A stretch of DNA of 64,000 bases from Deinococcus hopiensis KR-140 (GCF_900176165.1 NZ_FWWU01000010.1:62001-126000); one strand, 5' to 3'. Counted from the first letter of the stretch, positions 38,076-46,790 are shown. Made by a program: numbers and translations. Notes: generated from the letters alone by a model not told the origin.

Positions 38076-39586
38076 TAGACTTCTTCTGCAGTCTCCTGAA
38101 ACAGCTTGAGGAACACCTCCACCACCGCTGGGTCGAATTGACGGCCTCCTTGTTCCGCCACCTCCTCCAACGCTTCCGATACCGTCCAGGCTGATTTGTA
38201 GGGCCGAACGCTCACGAGGGCGTCATACACATCGCAAACCGCGAATATTCTGGCCAGAAGGGGAATATTCTCGCCTGTCAGACCGTCGGGGTACCCGCGT
38301 CCATCCCAGCGTTCATGATGGTGGCGAATCAGATCGAGGGTGGCTTCCGGGAGCATGGGGATTCGCTGCGCCATCTCCCACCCCTTATGCGCGTGCAACT
38401 GCATCAATTGCCATTCTTCCCGCGTGAGCTTGCCAGGCTTGAGCAAGATCGCGTCGGGAATGGCAAGCTTGCCGATGTCATGTAGGTACGCGCCCTGGCG
38501 CAGCTGATCGAGGTCCTGCCCCTGCAGGCCCAGCAGGACGCCCAGTTTGATGCTTAGGGTGGCGACCCGCTGGGTATGACCGTGTGTTTCCAGATCACGG
38601 GCCTCGAGCGCTGCGCCAAGTCCCAGGAGGCCACCTTCGAAGGACATGCGTACGGCCCGCTCCGTACGGCGGAGTTCCAGCACGTGTTCCAACCGGAGGG
38701 CGGCGATGTCCAGCAAGTGTTCGAGTTGAGGGGTGATGGTTCGCCAGCGCCCCACGGACACGAGGCTGAGCGAGCCGCAGATGACGCCTCTACTCCGGAT
38801 GGGGGCCAGAAGAGCGCTTTTGACGTTCGCCTGGACCAGGAGGGGTAAGGCGTAGGGAGAGGACGGATAATCGGTGACCCCAACGGTTTTCTGCCGTTGG
38901 TCTACCTCCAGGGCCAGGCCAGACCGGGGAATCCACGCGTCCGTACTGGGCGCGAGGGCACCTGCTCGCTCAACACCTGGTCGGGAGACCACGTACTGGG
39001 CGCGCATTTGACGGCCTGACCATTCGAAGTGGAAGGCCACATCAAAATCCGTGAGCGTCAGGAGCTGGGTAAGGCCCTGCTTGATGACCTCAGCGGGTGA
39101 GTTCAGCTGTTCAAGTTGCCGGGAGAATTCAATGAGGGCAGTGGTGCTCCAGGAGCCGGCAAGCTGGGCGCCAAGTCGGGTTTTCATCCGCTGCAGCTGC
39201 TCTTCTGCCAGTGCAAAGGCCTGCGAAAAGGGCATGTCATGCCACAGCGCACATGTCCCAAACGCCAGCGCCTGCAGGCCAGGAAGAGGATGGAGAGCAG
39301 CAGAATTCACCCGCTCCAACGTCGCCCGGACCACTTCTTCAGGGCTTTCGGGTTGGAAGAGGAGGAACTCGTCTCCTCCCCAACGGCAAAACAGGGTACC
39401 GGAGGGAAACGCTTCTTTCAGGACGGTGGCCACATGCTGGATGAAGGCGTCTCCTCCAGCATGCCCGTGCAGTGCATTGACTTGTTTTAGAGCAGTGAGG
39501 TCAACAAGGCCCAGGGTGCCGGAGAGGTGAAGGAGGGCGGCCTCGAAGTCCGGGCGTCTGAGAAAGCCTGTAAGGGTGTCGTGCAT
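38075..39586 (-). CDS. GGDEF-GAF-HD-GYP signalling protein
   Basis: A 503-residue cytoplasmic protein joining c-di-GMP synthesis and breakdown modules. Residues about 5-155 are a GGDEF domain with LVDLTALKQVNALHGHAGGD and RWGGDEF; the inhibitory RxxD is not evident. Residues about 165-325 are a GAF domain (LPLLVQANVKSALLAPIRSR). Residues about 340-495 are an HD-GYP phosphodiesterase: GHTQRVA, the HD pair in YLHDIGKLAIPDAIL, HHHERWDGRGYPDGL and DVYDALVSVRPYK. Start at 39586 (MHDTLTGFLRRPDF). The stop codon is formed by an adjacent MITE. Both activities look possible. Confidence 0.9.
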   Translation of the reverse strand: MHDTLTGFLRRPDFEAALLHLSGTLGLVDLTALKQVNALHGHAGGDAFIQHVATVLKEAFPSGTLFCRWGGDEFLLFQPESPEEVVRATLERVNSAALHPLPGLQALAFGTCALWHDMPFSQAFALAEEQLQRMKTRLGAQLAGSWSTTALIEFSRQLEQLNSPAEVIKQGLTQLLTLTDFDVAFHFEWSGRQMRAQYVVSRPGVERAGALAPSTDAWIPRSGLALEVDQRQKTVGVTDYPSSPYALPLLVQANVKSALLAPIRSRGVICGSLSLVSVGRWRTITPQLEHLLDIAALRLEHVLELRRTERAVRMSFEGGLLGLGAALEARDLETHGHTQRVATLSIKLGVLLGLQGQDLDQLRQGAYLHDIGKLAIPDAILLKPGKLTREEWQLMQLHAHKGWEMAQRIPMLPEATLDLIRHHHERWDGRGYPDGLTGENIPLLARIFAVCDVYDALVSVRPYKSAWTVSEALEEVAEQGGRQFDPAVVEVFLKLFQETAEEV

Positions 39587-39721
39587 GGTGCGCGCGTCAC
39601 CCCGTTGCCCTGCTGTGAGGATCCAGCACGGTGGTGCCTGAGGAGGGACCAACGCATTTGGTCCACCTGTGCAGAAGACCTGACATGCCGAAGTGTACGT
39701 CGGGAAGAAGAGACACCCGTG

Positions 39722-39925
39722 ATGACTCCCCGCGTTAAAACGCGGGGCTTCTCAGGCCAACAGGTGCCGCACTTGGCACACCCCCGCTGAAGGCTGCAAC
39801 CCGGCCCCGATCCAAGATGTTTATGGCGGCATTCACATCGCTGTGCATGTGCAGCCCGCAGCAGGTGAAATGACCTGGACGTGCAGGGGTCAGGCTCCCC
39901 CAACCCGGTGAAGGCAACACAACCG
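39722..39925 (-). pseudogene. IS605-type TnpB C-terminal relic
   Basis: The minus strand encodes HFTCCGLHMHSDVNAAINIL then DRGRVAAFSGGVP, the last zinc-finger cysteines and the conserved D-x-NAA-x-N of TnpB. The RuvC-like first and second catalytic segments are absent. The element's right-end hairpin follows directly. Confidence 0.65.
39728..39747 (-). repeat. IS200/IS605-type right-end hairpin
   Basis: CCCCGCGTT-AA-AACGCGGGG, a perfect 9-bp stem immediately after the TnpB C-terminus. This position and shape fit the subterminal hairpin recognised by TnpA and included in omega RNA. Confidence 0.6.
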
Positions 39926-40011
39926 TTGAGAGAGCGTTCCCTGAACCCTGGGCCGGTCAACTTCCAGGAGGTTCGGAAACAGGTTGGGCTGGCCGCGGGG
40001 CAGCGTCCTGT

Positions 40012-41034
40012 TCATGGACCCAAGAGGGCCTTGAGGAAGTCGTTATCGCTCCACGGTCCCCCTTCTCCGTAACGCACGACGACGAGGCGCTGTTCGGGAA
40101 TCAGATATAAGCGCTGGTTGAACGCGCCTGCGGCCATTACGACAGCGTTGGGCGCACCGGGGGCGATCTGCTGAGCTACGCTGCCAGCACGGGCAATGGT
40201 CATGGACACATCATCGTCAGCGTCGAGGGTTCCCTCAAAGGGCCTGTTCAACCACCATGTGAGTCCATAGGCGGAGAGCGCTGCGCTTCCCTGAAAGCAG
40301 GCCTGCAGGACTTCTCGCGGGAGAACTGCCTTCCCTTCCCAGTCACCGCCCTGCAGGAACAGCTGTCCGTACCGTCCCCAGTCACGCGCGGTCATGAACG
40401 CCGAGCCGGCGAGATTAGGATGCCCGGCGTGGTCGCGGGTCCAGGTGGCTCGAGCGCCAATGGGGTCGAGCACACGGCGTTGCAGGTACGCGGCGGGATC
40501 TTCACCCGTTTTGGCCTGGACAAGCGCCCCGAACACCGCCAGGTGTGCGTTGCCATAGGTGTAGCGCTCTCCCGGGGGGTACCGAAGGGGAGTGGCAAGG
40601 GCGTCGGCGTACAAGTCGCGCTGTAGGCGGACGGCCTGAGGTCCGACCTGTCCGGGCAGCCCAGTCGTGAACTGCAGCAACTGGCGTACCGTGACGCTCG
40701 CCCGTTGGGGATCACCCGCCCAACTGGGAAAGGTGGCGCTCACCCGCTCGTCCAACTGGAGCTTGCCGTCTGACTGCAGCGCCACCGCTAGAGCACATCC
40801 GAAGCTTTTGCTGCCGCTGGCCAGCAGGTGAGGCCGCTTCAGGTCATATCCGTTTTGCGCTGCGGCGTAGCGCTCCTGACCGCCCTGCATCACCAACACG
40901 GCACTGCCGCGATGAGCGGCGCTATACGCCGCCGCCGCGAAATCCAAAGCGTGGGCGGTAGAACTGAGGATCAATGCACTCCAGGTCAGGAGCGGTCGCA
41001 AGCACATGAAAACGGCGTACACAGAGCGCCTCAT
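40012..41034 (-). CDS. Serine beta-lactamase-like hydrolase, exported
   Basis: A 340-residue class C beta-lactamase/esterase-type protein. Residues 1-29 are a signal peptide (LTWSALILSSTAHA). The nucleophile motif SxxK is in LASGSKSFG and the YxN motif in ERYTYGNAH. VTVRQLLQFTTGLPG and GRYGQLFLQGG are also typical. The third motif is not obvious. The ATG at 41034 is chosen over the upstream GTG (41043). Likely an esterase or peptidase of the periplasm; true beta-lactamase activity is not implied. Confidence 0.85.
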   Translation of the reverse strand: MRRSVYAVFMCLRPLLTWSALILSSTAHALDFAAAAYSAAHRGSAVLVMQGGQERYAAAQNGYDLKRPHLLASGSKSFGCALAVALQSDGKLQLDERVSATFPSWAGDPQRASVTVRQLLQFTTGLPGQVGPQAVRLQRDLYADALATPLRYPPGERYTYGNAHLAVFGALVQAKTGEDPAAYLQRRVLDPIGARATWTRDHAGHPNLAGSAFMTARDWGRYGQLFLQGGDWEGKAVLPREVLQACFQGSAALSAYGLTWWLNRPFEGTLDADDDVSMTIARAGSVAQQIAPGAPNAVVMAAGAFNQRLYLIPEQRLVVVRYGEGGPWSDNDFLKALLGP

Positions 41035-41099
41035 CAAGGCCACTGGCAGGTCGGAGATCTCCCGATACGAATTCCGCTTGATCGGTTAGATGAGGCCGT

Positions 41100-41328
41100 C
41101 AATAGACCTCTTGCGAAAGTGATCGGCCAAGCTGGCAGGGTGGAGCGAGACCGTCTGGCACGCACATTAAAGACCAATCGGAAGCAATTCAAGCGGCGGA
41201 CTGGGGTCTATCCCGAGACGTTTGCAGAGATGGAAGCGGTGCTGGCGGAACGGGAGGGGCGGAAGGAGAAATCAGGCCGCCCAGCGGCACTGAGCTTTAC
41301 TAAACAATTGTTATTGGTACTCCGTTGA
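41100..41328 (+). pseudogene. IS5-family (ISL2-like) transposase N-terminus
   Basis: After an IS end (AATAGACCTCTTGCGAAAGT at 41099) the frame reads VERDRLARTLKTNRKQFKRR, ETFAEMEAVLAERE and SGRPAALSFTKQLLLVLR. This is the N-terminal helical domain of IS5-type transposases. It is interrupted by a small inverted-repeat element from 41314. The same end sequence recurs at 41560. Confidence 0.65.
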
Positions 41329-41439
41329 GTCTGAAAGTGCTGGCGAAGAACACGGGGGATTCCCACTCTCTCCGTACCGCGCTGACCCCAGAAACACGGG
41401 CGCCATCCATCAGGTTCCCGCCAGTCAACGGAGTACCAA
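41314..41439. repeat. Small element with perfect 15-bp terminal repeats
   Basis: TTGGTACTCCGTTGA (41314-41328) and its exact complement (41425-41439) bound a 126-bp non-coding segment that interrupts the IS5 transposase relic. MITE-like; the only copy in this window. Confidence 0.65.
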
Positions 41440-41577
41440 CGTAATTAAAGTGAGTCTAAGACGTGTTTAGTCCAGGGGAGGAGGGTTAACGACTTTACTT
41501 CCTGAGGGCAATTTCTAAGTCTTTCACATTCTCCTACGATTAGATCTTCGACTTCTTGAATAGACCTCTTGCGAAAG

Positions 41578-42010
41578 TCATGATGGGCAGGCTTGTGTGA
41601 GGTTACACAGCGCCGCGATGAGCTGAACCCGGAGCGCAAACCGACGCCGCCGATGTCGGCACACGCCCTTCAACACGCGGAAGATCTTCACGCGCCGGAT
41701 CATATGTAGGGTCCCCTGCCGGGTATGCGCCAGGACACGGTTGTCCTGGCGCTGCTCAGTGGACAGAGGCGGGCGCTCGCGTCGCCTCATGAGGGGAGTG
41801 ATGGCGGGCCTGTAGAGAACTCACAGGCCCTGGTACCCAGCGTCTCCAATGAGCGCCGTTTGGTAAGGAAAACGGACGCCTGACTGACCCAACAGCTTCA
41901 GGTCATGAACGGCCCCAGCGCTCGTGGCGGTGCTGAGGATGCGCTGAGTCACCGCGCAGATCAGCAGCTGAAATTTCAGGGTGTGGCGCTTTTTCTCGCC
42001 GCTCTACCAA
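41578..42010 (-). pseudogene. IS5-family transposase C-terminal half
   Basis: The minus strand reads HTLKFQLLICAVTQRILSTA, LIGDAGYQGL, an in-frame stop, ITPLMRRRERP and RVKIFRVLKGVCRHRRRRFA, ending LIAALCNLTQACPS. It retains the second catalytic Asp (GDAGYQG). Its outer end AATAGACCTCTTGCGAAAGT (41560) matches that at 41099, but orientation is opposite, so these are two separate or rearranged copies. Confidence 0.65.
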
Positions 42011-42141
42011 GCGCGCTGCTTTTTTTGGGCCGTTCACAGGGAGACCATCCGCTTTTTCAGCTGCGCAGTTTCCGGTTGGAGGGCGCGGTTCTCAGCTTCA
42101 CCCGTCGGGTTGCACCTGCCAGGCGCTCTTGAGCAGCAGGG

Positions 42142-43083
42142 CTAGAGCTTGGACTTGAGCCAGACGAGGGTGGTGGCCCAGGCGTTCTCCGCAGCGTCCC
42201 GCTTGTAACTTCCCCCGGTGTCGTTATGGAAGGCGTGATTGGCTCCAGGATAGATGAGGAACTGGTGTTCGACCCCTGCCGCCTCCAGTGCCGCTCGGGT
42301 CGGTGGAACGTTGGAAGTAATCCGGTTGTCCAGTTTGCCGTAGATTCCGAGGACAGCGGCCCTGATCTTGGGAACGTCCGCAAAGGAGGGCGAAGGGCCG
42401 TAGTACGGAATGGCCGCCTTCAGGTCCGGCAACAGCGTGGAGAGCCGCCAGGTCATGCCGCCTCCCCAGCAGAAGCCGATCATGCCGAAGCGTTCCACCT
42501 CAGCCCCAGGTTGCGCCTTCAGAAATTTTACCGCCTCCAGGCCGTGCTGCTCGTGCGTCTCTGCGGGTGTACGCGCGATAAAACTCGAGATCTGCGCCGT
42601 ATCGGTAAACTTCTTCGTTCCGCCCTCGGACGAGACGAAGTCTGGAGCGAGGGCGATATAGCCCGCCTTGGCCACCCGGCGGGTGACATCTTCGATATGA
42701 GGTTGCAATCCCCGGTTCTCGTGAATGACCATGACAATGGGCGCGCTGTTGACGCCCTTCGGCCTGGCGAGGTACGCGAAGTTGGTGCGCCCGAGCGCCT
42801 CGTAGGTGACGGGCCCAGCCTCGATGGCTGGATCGTCAGGCGACACCTGGTAGCTGTTTTTTACGGGTTCGTTCTGAGGAGCGGCGGTCTGAGCCGCCGC
42901 CAGTTCCGATGCGCTCACGCCCCCGACCCCAAGGGTGGCGAGGAGCGCTCGTGCTCCGACCAGGGAGCCGCCCAGCAGGACGCTTCGGCGGAGGAACTCG
43001 CGGCGCGGCATCTCACCCTCGCGGTAGTCCTCCGCGAATTCTTCCGCCACGTACAAGAACAGGTCCTGCTGATAATCGCTCAT
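42142..43083 (-). CDS. Dienelactone hydrolase family protein, Tat-exported
   Basis: A 313-residue alpha/beta hydrolase. A twin-arginine signal (RREFLRRSVLLGGSLVGA, residues about 28-45) directs folded export. The catalytic triad of the dienelactone hydrolase type is visible: Cys in GFCWGGG, Asp in YGKLDNRI and His in PGANHAFHND. VIHENRGLQPHIEDVTRR is the family's oxyanion-hole region. ATG 43083 follows AGGAGACGATCC. Probably an ester or lactone hydrolase outside the cytoplasm. Confidence 0.92.
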   Translation of the reverse strand: MSDYQQDLFLYVAEEFAEDYREGEMPRREFLRRSVLLGGSLVGARALLATLGVGGVSASELAAAQTAAPQNEPVKNSYQVSPDDPAIEAGPVTYEALGRTNFAYLARPKGVNSAPIVMVIHENRGLQPHIEDVTRRVAKAGYIALAPDFVSSEGGTKKFTDTAQISSFIARTPAETHEQHGLEAVKFLKAQPGAEVERFGMIGFCWGGGMTWRLSTLLPDLKAAIPYYGPSPSFADVPKIRAAVLGIYGKLDNRITSNVPPTRAALEAAGVEHQFLIYPGANHAFHNDTGGSYKRDAAENAWATTLVWLKSKL

Positions 43084-43099
43084 GGATCGTCTCCTGTGT

Positions 43100-43869
43100 G
43101 GTACAGCTCATTCTAAGGATACCCAGCAGTGTTCTGGAAATTTAAGGTTAAGGAGGATGGCGAACTGTACCAATGGCTCTATCTGAGAACGCTGTCCTCT
43201 GACGCCTCTTCGCGGCATGAGCGCTGCGAGCGTAGGCCAGGAAAACGGACCCGGGCGCAACAGCAGATCCTGGAAATGGCCCAGACCGAGCCGAAGCACG
43301 CCCAGGCGTCAATGGACGCCAAGCAAGAGCACCTCACCGAACGGCATGACGTCCAATGGCCCAGACTGTCTGAAGCTGCGCAGCGCCTTACAGACAGCGC
43401 TCGGCGTCGTGGCTGAGCGCGACTAGGCCAGGCAGGGACCTCGCAGCGGCCACTCCATTTCTTCCCTGAACGGATTGAAATCGCCTCTGAACTCGGCCCT
43501 CGGTTGCGCTTCTATCCACCTGAAGTGAACGTCATGGGCAACGTCCTCCACCGCACCAGTGCAACGCGTGGGTCGCCCCTGCAGGCTGTTTTCAGCCTGC
43601 TTGAAGGAAACAGTCCACAAGGCGGTACATTCCTCAAACTGCGCCACCGGAAGGGTATTGACGTTCCACTTGATAGGCCCACACCAGCGAATCTCAAAGA
43701 GGGGTCAGCTCTACCCCGCGGCCTCTTCCCCTCAGGGAGTGTCTCCGCGCAACGCCGCAGAGGCCCGGCGCTTGCTCGCGGTCAGGGGAGGTCAGCCCGT
43801 TGCCCACAGTGATGGCAGGGCGCGGCCGTGGCAGGGCTCCTGGGGTGAGGTTCACGTGATGAACGCGCC
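43100..43869. other. No clear gene between two transcription units
   Basis: A plus-strand frame (43129-43416, MFWKFKVKEDGELYQWLYL) is open for 95 residues but becomes low-complexity. Other frames have no motif. It may hold a decayed gene. Confidence 0.35.
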
Positions 43870-43885
43870 TACAATAAGGGGGATG
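43870..43885 (+). promoter_or_regulatory. -10 box for a leaderless message
   Basis: TACAAT (43870-43875) lies seven bases before ATG 43883, the Deinococcus leaderless arrangement. No Shine-Dalgarno at proper spacing other than the GGGGG adjacent to the start. Confidence 0.55.
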
Positions 43886-44326
43886 AGACACCTGGGAGTG
43901 CTCCTGACGTTCATGGCATTCTCGCTGGTGGACGCCCTGAGGGTCACTGTATGGACGCCCGACCTCTCGCAGGTCGTCGCGTACGGAGAGGTCCGTGGAG
44001 GCGTGATGCAGCTTCGAGCGGCCGGCACGTACGTCGGATCCGTTTCCGTCGTGGTGAGCCTCGAACCCGGTGAGGCCAGGCCCTATCCAGGGCTGGTGAG
44101 CGGATACTCGGGCGTACTGGAAAAAGAAAAGTTGTCGCTGAACGCAGCTTCTGGACGGGTAACCCTGAGCACCCTGCTTGAGCGCTGGAACATCCCTGTG
44201 CAGTGGCTGAGGCCGCTCCCCAGAGCGGACATCTGGAGGAACAGGGCTGTGGTTGGGAGAGCTGAACCCTCGGCGTGTTCCTTGGGTTCTACACACCTCT
44301 ACACCAGGTTTGAACGGCGAGCATGA
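43883..44326 (+). CDS. Small secreted hypothetical protein
   Basis: 147 residues with an N-terminal signal peptide (MRHLGVLLTFMAFSLVDA). The mature part is beta-rich at first (VTVWTPDLSQVVAYGEVRGG, VSVVVSLEPGE) and later contains LSTLLERWNIPVQWLRPL. No domain recognised. The start at 43883 is preferred over 43859 because of the -10 box position and the immediate signal peptide. Confidence 0.55.
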   Translation: MRHLGVLLTFMAFSLVDALRVTVWTPDLSQVVAYGEVRGGVMQLRAAGTYVGSVSVVVSLEPGEARPYPGLVSGYSGVLEKEKLSLNAASGRVTLSTLLERWNIPVQWLRPLPRADIWRNRAVVGRAEPSACSLGSTHLYTRFERRA

Positions 44327-44599
44327 AGGCCATCATCAGCACGGCGACCCCCACGCCAGAACTCTGTACCCGGTGACCTTTGAGGAGCAAGCCCCCCCCT
44401 CCTGAACGGCACCCTTGTACTTTCAGATTGGACTTATCATCCAACGTATGGTGCACGGCATTGAGAAAAGCAGAGCGCAGACCGTTCAATGGGTTGACCT
44501 GAAAGGTCGCATCGGTCTTGGCTTCTCGGTCTGCGCACGCCGACCCTTTGCCCTCTTCGCTGGTCCTGCCAGCTCTGGATTGAGCACAGGGGTCTCTCA
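44327..44599. other. Intergenic, nothing recognised
   Basis: No motif or structure stands out. Confidence 0.4.
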
Positions 44600-45088
44600 A
44601 TGCTGCTGAGTTCGAGAACGTCTCGTCTGCCGGCCCCCACCTTCAAAGCGTACACCTGGGTCACCCAGGTTCAGGCGCACGTGGATGAACGACCGGGCGC
44701 AGGGCACGCGTCCGTCCGGATCACGGTTGATGTGGAGTGGGCGCATCCCGGCTCCCCAGGACTACGGACTGCGCGGATCGAGCCCCCTCACCTTCAACGC
44801 CTCCCTTCGCTGCGCCTTCCGGTTCTCCGCGCGCAACATGGTGCGGACGTGGTCCACGATTCGGTGGCTTTGCGGCGCCTCGCGCAGGAGGCAGCGCTGA
44901 GGATCATTCACCCCGGGGACCGATTGAAGGTGCGCTATGAAGTCCGGGGACGCGAGATTGCAGTGCTGGAGAGCGGAACGCGCTGCGATCATCGGAACCT
45001 GAACAAGCCGAGCAGCGCTCAAGTCCGGTCTGCAATCATCGTCTGCTTGATTGGCGTGTGCCTTCTGCTCCTTATCTCCGCCTTCTGA
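44600..45088 (+). CDS. Hypothetical protein with C-terminal membrane helix
   Basis: 162 residues. The central part reads VQAHVDERPGAGHASVRITV and ALRIIHPGDRLKVRYEVRGR, the latter resembling DUF3592-type segments. The C-terminus is one transmembrane helix (SAIIVCLIGVCLLLLISAF). The other frames are also partly open, so confidence is moderate. Confidence 0.5.
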   Translation: MLLSSRTSRLPAPTFKAYTWVTQVQAHVDERPGAGHASVRITVDVEWAHPGSPGLRTARIEPPHLQRLPSLRLPVLRAQHGADVVHDSVALRRLAQEAALRIIHPGDRLKVRYEVRGREIAVLESGTRCDHRNLNKPSSAQVRSAIIVCLIGVCLLLLISAF

Positions 45089-45109
45089 TCCACATGGATC
45101 TGGGCCTCC

Positions 45110-45556
45110 CAGTCCAGCCAGGTCTCGGGCAAGCCTCCCTTGTCCTTCTGGAGTTCCTGTTGCTTCCTGGCCGAAGCGGCCCTCGCCCCGGGCGGGTTCG
45201 GGCGCGTCTCGCCACGTCACGCCGCTTAGAAAGTTGTGGCGGTACAGGACGGTGGCTTCTTCCCAGCGCCCACCCGCATGCGCCGTGCGAAAGCGCCACA
45301 CGTTGGTGTCCACCGAGAACCGCAACCGGGTCGCCTCGACTTCGGGCGCGCCCCCCCACGCCAGAAAGCTGCCGTGGGCGCTGAGGAGACGCAGGCTGTG
45401 CCGCGCGCTCGCCTCGTCGTCAGGCCAAACAAGGTGGCGAGTTCTTGCCTCATCATCCAGATTTGCCCGTGCGCAAGCCGACTCAGCGGCCGCCCGGGCT
45501 TGTACGGCGGCACGTTGACGCAGCCCGCACCAGTCTAGGGGGCGCAGCAGGGCCAC
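45110..45556 (-). pseudogene. BTAD-type regulator relic
   Basis: Minus-strand sequence LVWPDDEASARHSLRLLSAH, VDTNVWRFRTAHAGGRWEEA and VLYRHNFLSGVTWRDAPE matches the end of the winged helix and start of the BTAD domain. The first helices are in shifted frames (ALATLF-like pieces) and the frame after DAPE degenerates. A lost relative of the regulator at 8559. Confidence 0.6.
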
Positions 45557-45670
45557 GCCTCAGAGGATAAGAAGAGGCCCCCAGCTTCACCAGGGCCCTC
45601 CGAAACGTTACGGGAGGTCTGCCTGTGGCTGCTGCCCCCGGGGCTCACGCCGAATAGCCTGGGTATCCAA

Positions 45671-45852
45671 CTGTACTTCGGGGAATTCAAGAAAGTTTGC
45701 ATTTGCTGTCCGGCACAGCATTTATGGTTCCGTACAATGTTGAAACCACTGTGTGGTGTGGTCCAGAAAAGGGAAGGAGCGGCCGCCCTCCGATCTGGCG
45801 GAGGAATGAGAGCACGGCGCCAATCGTGAAACGCAGATCCAGGGGTTTAACA
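45671..45852 (+). repeat. R3 element, left part (split copy)
   Basis: Begins CTGTACTTCGGGGAATTC and matches the reverse complement of the intact R3 at 51344-51614 over about 180 bp (for example CTGTCCGGCACAGCATTTATG). The rest of the element resumes at about 46594, so about 740 bp carrying a Nudix gene is inserted. Confidence 0.7.
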
Positions 45853-45924
45853 AAAGTGACTCTTCAGCAGGGGCTGCGCGTGTGCGTGAGTACCCTCATT
45901 CCTTCGTTCGCTTAAGCTGCGAGG

Positions 45925-46377
45925 GTGACGCTTCCTCACCGCCAGTGCGCAGCATCCTTGATTTTCAACGAGGAGGGGCAGGTTCTTCTGGTTCGCCAGA
46001 ACTATGGTGCCTATCGCTGGGGTGCGCCTGGCGGCATAGTGGATCCTGGAGAAACGCCTATGCAGGCAGCGCGGCGCGAAGCTGTGGAAGAGACGGGAGT
46101 CCAGATTAAGATTCTACGGCTCGTTGGTCTGTACTTGCTACAAGGAGGTGGATGGCCGGACATTCTCGCCCATGTGTTCGAAGCGCAAATTGTTGAGGGA
46201 CAACCTATCATCGTGAATCCAGAAGAAATAGCCGAGTGCGCCTGGTACTCTGCAGATGCCACACCTGAGGACATGGTGCATGACATAGAGGCTGCTTTGG
46301 AAGACGTTCAAGCGGGACGTCATGGCGTAGTTCGAACGGTCCTGAGGAAACGTGAGATGAAAGCATTCACCCTATAA
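45925..46377 (+). CDS. Nudix hydrolase
   Basis: A 150-residue cytoplasmic hydrolase of nucleoside-diphosphate derivatives. The Nudix box is complete: GGIVDPGE, seven residues, then REAVEETG (residues about 36-58). The fold starts with CAASLIFNEEGQVLLVRQ. GTG start at 45925. It is the only gene in a segment that splits an R3 repeat, so it may have arrived by transposition. Nudix enzymes are unusually numerous in Deinococcus; the substrate is unknown. Confidence 0.9.
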   Translation: MTLPHRQCAASLIFNEEGQVLLVRQNYGAYRWGAPGGIVDPGETPMQAARREAVEETGVQIKILRLVGLYLLQGGGWPDILAHVFEAQIVEGQPIIVNPEEIAECAWYSADATPEDMVHDIEAALEDVQAGRHGVVRTVLRKREMKAFTL

Positions 46378-46590
46378 AGCTGCACCATCTTTCCCGACAT
46401 ATTAAGCAGTTGCTTTTCCAGAACGACATCCTTCTTCCCGAGCTTTCGCTTTCCCGCTGAGCCATCACCGAGAGGCTTTTGGAGTGTTCAAAATCAACCG
46501 ATTGATTTTACTTACCCTTATATTTTTTCTCTTGGGGTGAATAGTTACCACCAGGACGAGCTTGATACTGGCAGATTTGTGCTGAATATT
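46378..46590. other. AT-rich 3' flank of the Nudix gene
   Basis: No gene seen; it ends with the right inverted repeat of the insertion. Confidence 0.45.
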
Positions 46591-46593
46591 CAC

Positions 46594-46691
46594 CGACAAA
46601 GCACTATTTGCCCCTGAGCGCTCAGTCAGACAAGACTGGGCCACGTCTTGGATAGCTTTTGCGCGGCCTATAAATATTCCTCGGAGTACAG
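46594..46691 (+). repeat. R3 element, right part (split copy)
   Basis: Contains TTTGCCCCTGAGCGCTCAG and ends CCTCGGAGTACAG, matching the remaining end of the R3 copy at 51344-51614. Confidence 0.7.
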
Positions 46692-46717
46692 CGAATGGCC
46701 TGATGGAGAAATGACGC

Positions 46718-46756
46718 AACTACTTAGAACGACAATCCATCTCGTCCTAAGTAGTT
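46718..46756. repeat. Hairpin R4, copy 1
   Basis: AACTACTTAGAACGA and TCGTCCTAAGTAGTT (one mismatch) form a 15-bp stem around 9 nt. Similar hairpins with (G)TAACTACT-type or CGACTGCT-type arms occur at 46912 and 63727. Confidence 0.55.
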
Positions 46757-46790
46757 ACAAGTGCCGTATAGAAAGGGCGTCCTCGGTTCA

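Larger units (their letters stand above)
45856..46593 (+). mobile_element. Insertion inside R3 carrying a Nudix gene
   Basis: The segment separating the two halves of R3 starts GTGACTCTTCAGCA (45856-45869) and ends in the complement of GTGAATATTCAGCA (46580-46593), a 14-bp inverted repeat with two mismatches. ACAAA occurs next to both ends and may be the target duplication. No transposase is inside, only a Nudix hydrolase. A non-autonomous passenger-bearing element is inferred. Confidence 0.45.

Noticed and set aside
40012..41034. Naming the hydrolase as an antibiotic-resistance beta-lactamase
   Set aside because: SxxK and YxN motifs are shared by many esterases and peptidases; the third beta-lactamase motif is not clear.
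42226..43116. 296-residue plus-strand frame
   Set aside because: Antisense to the dienelactone hydrolase with complete triad.
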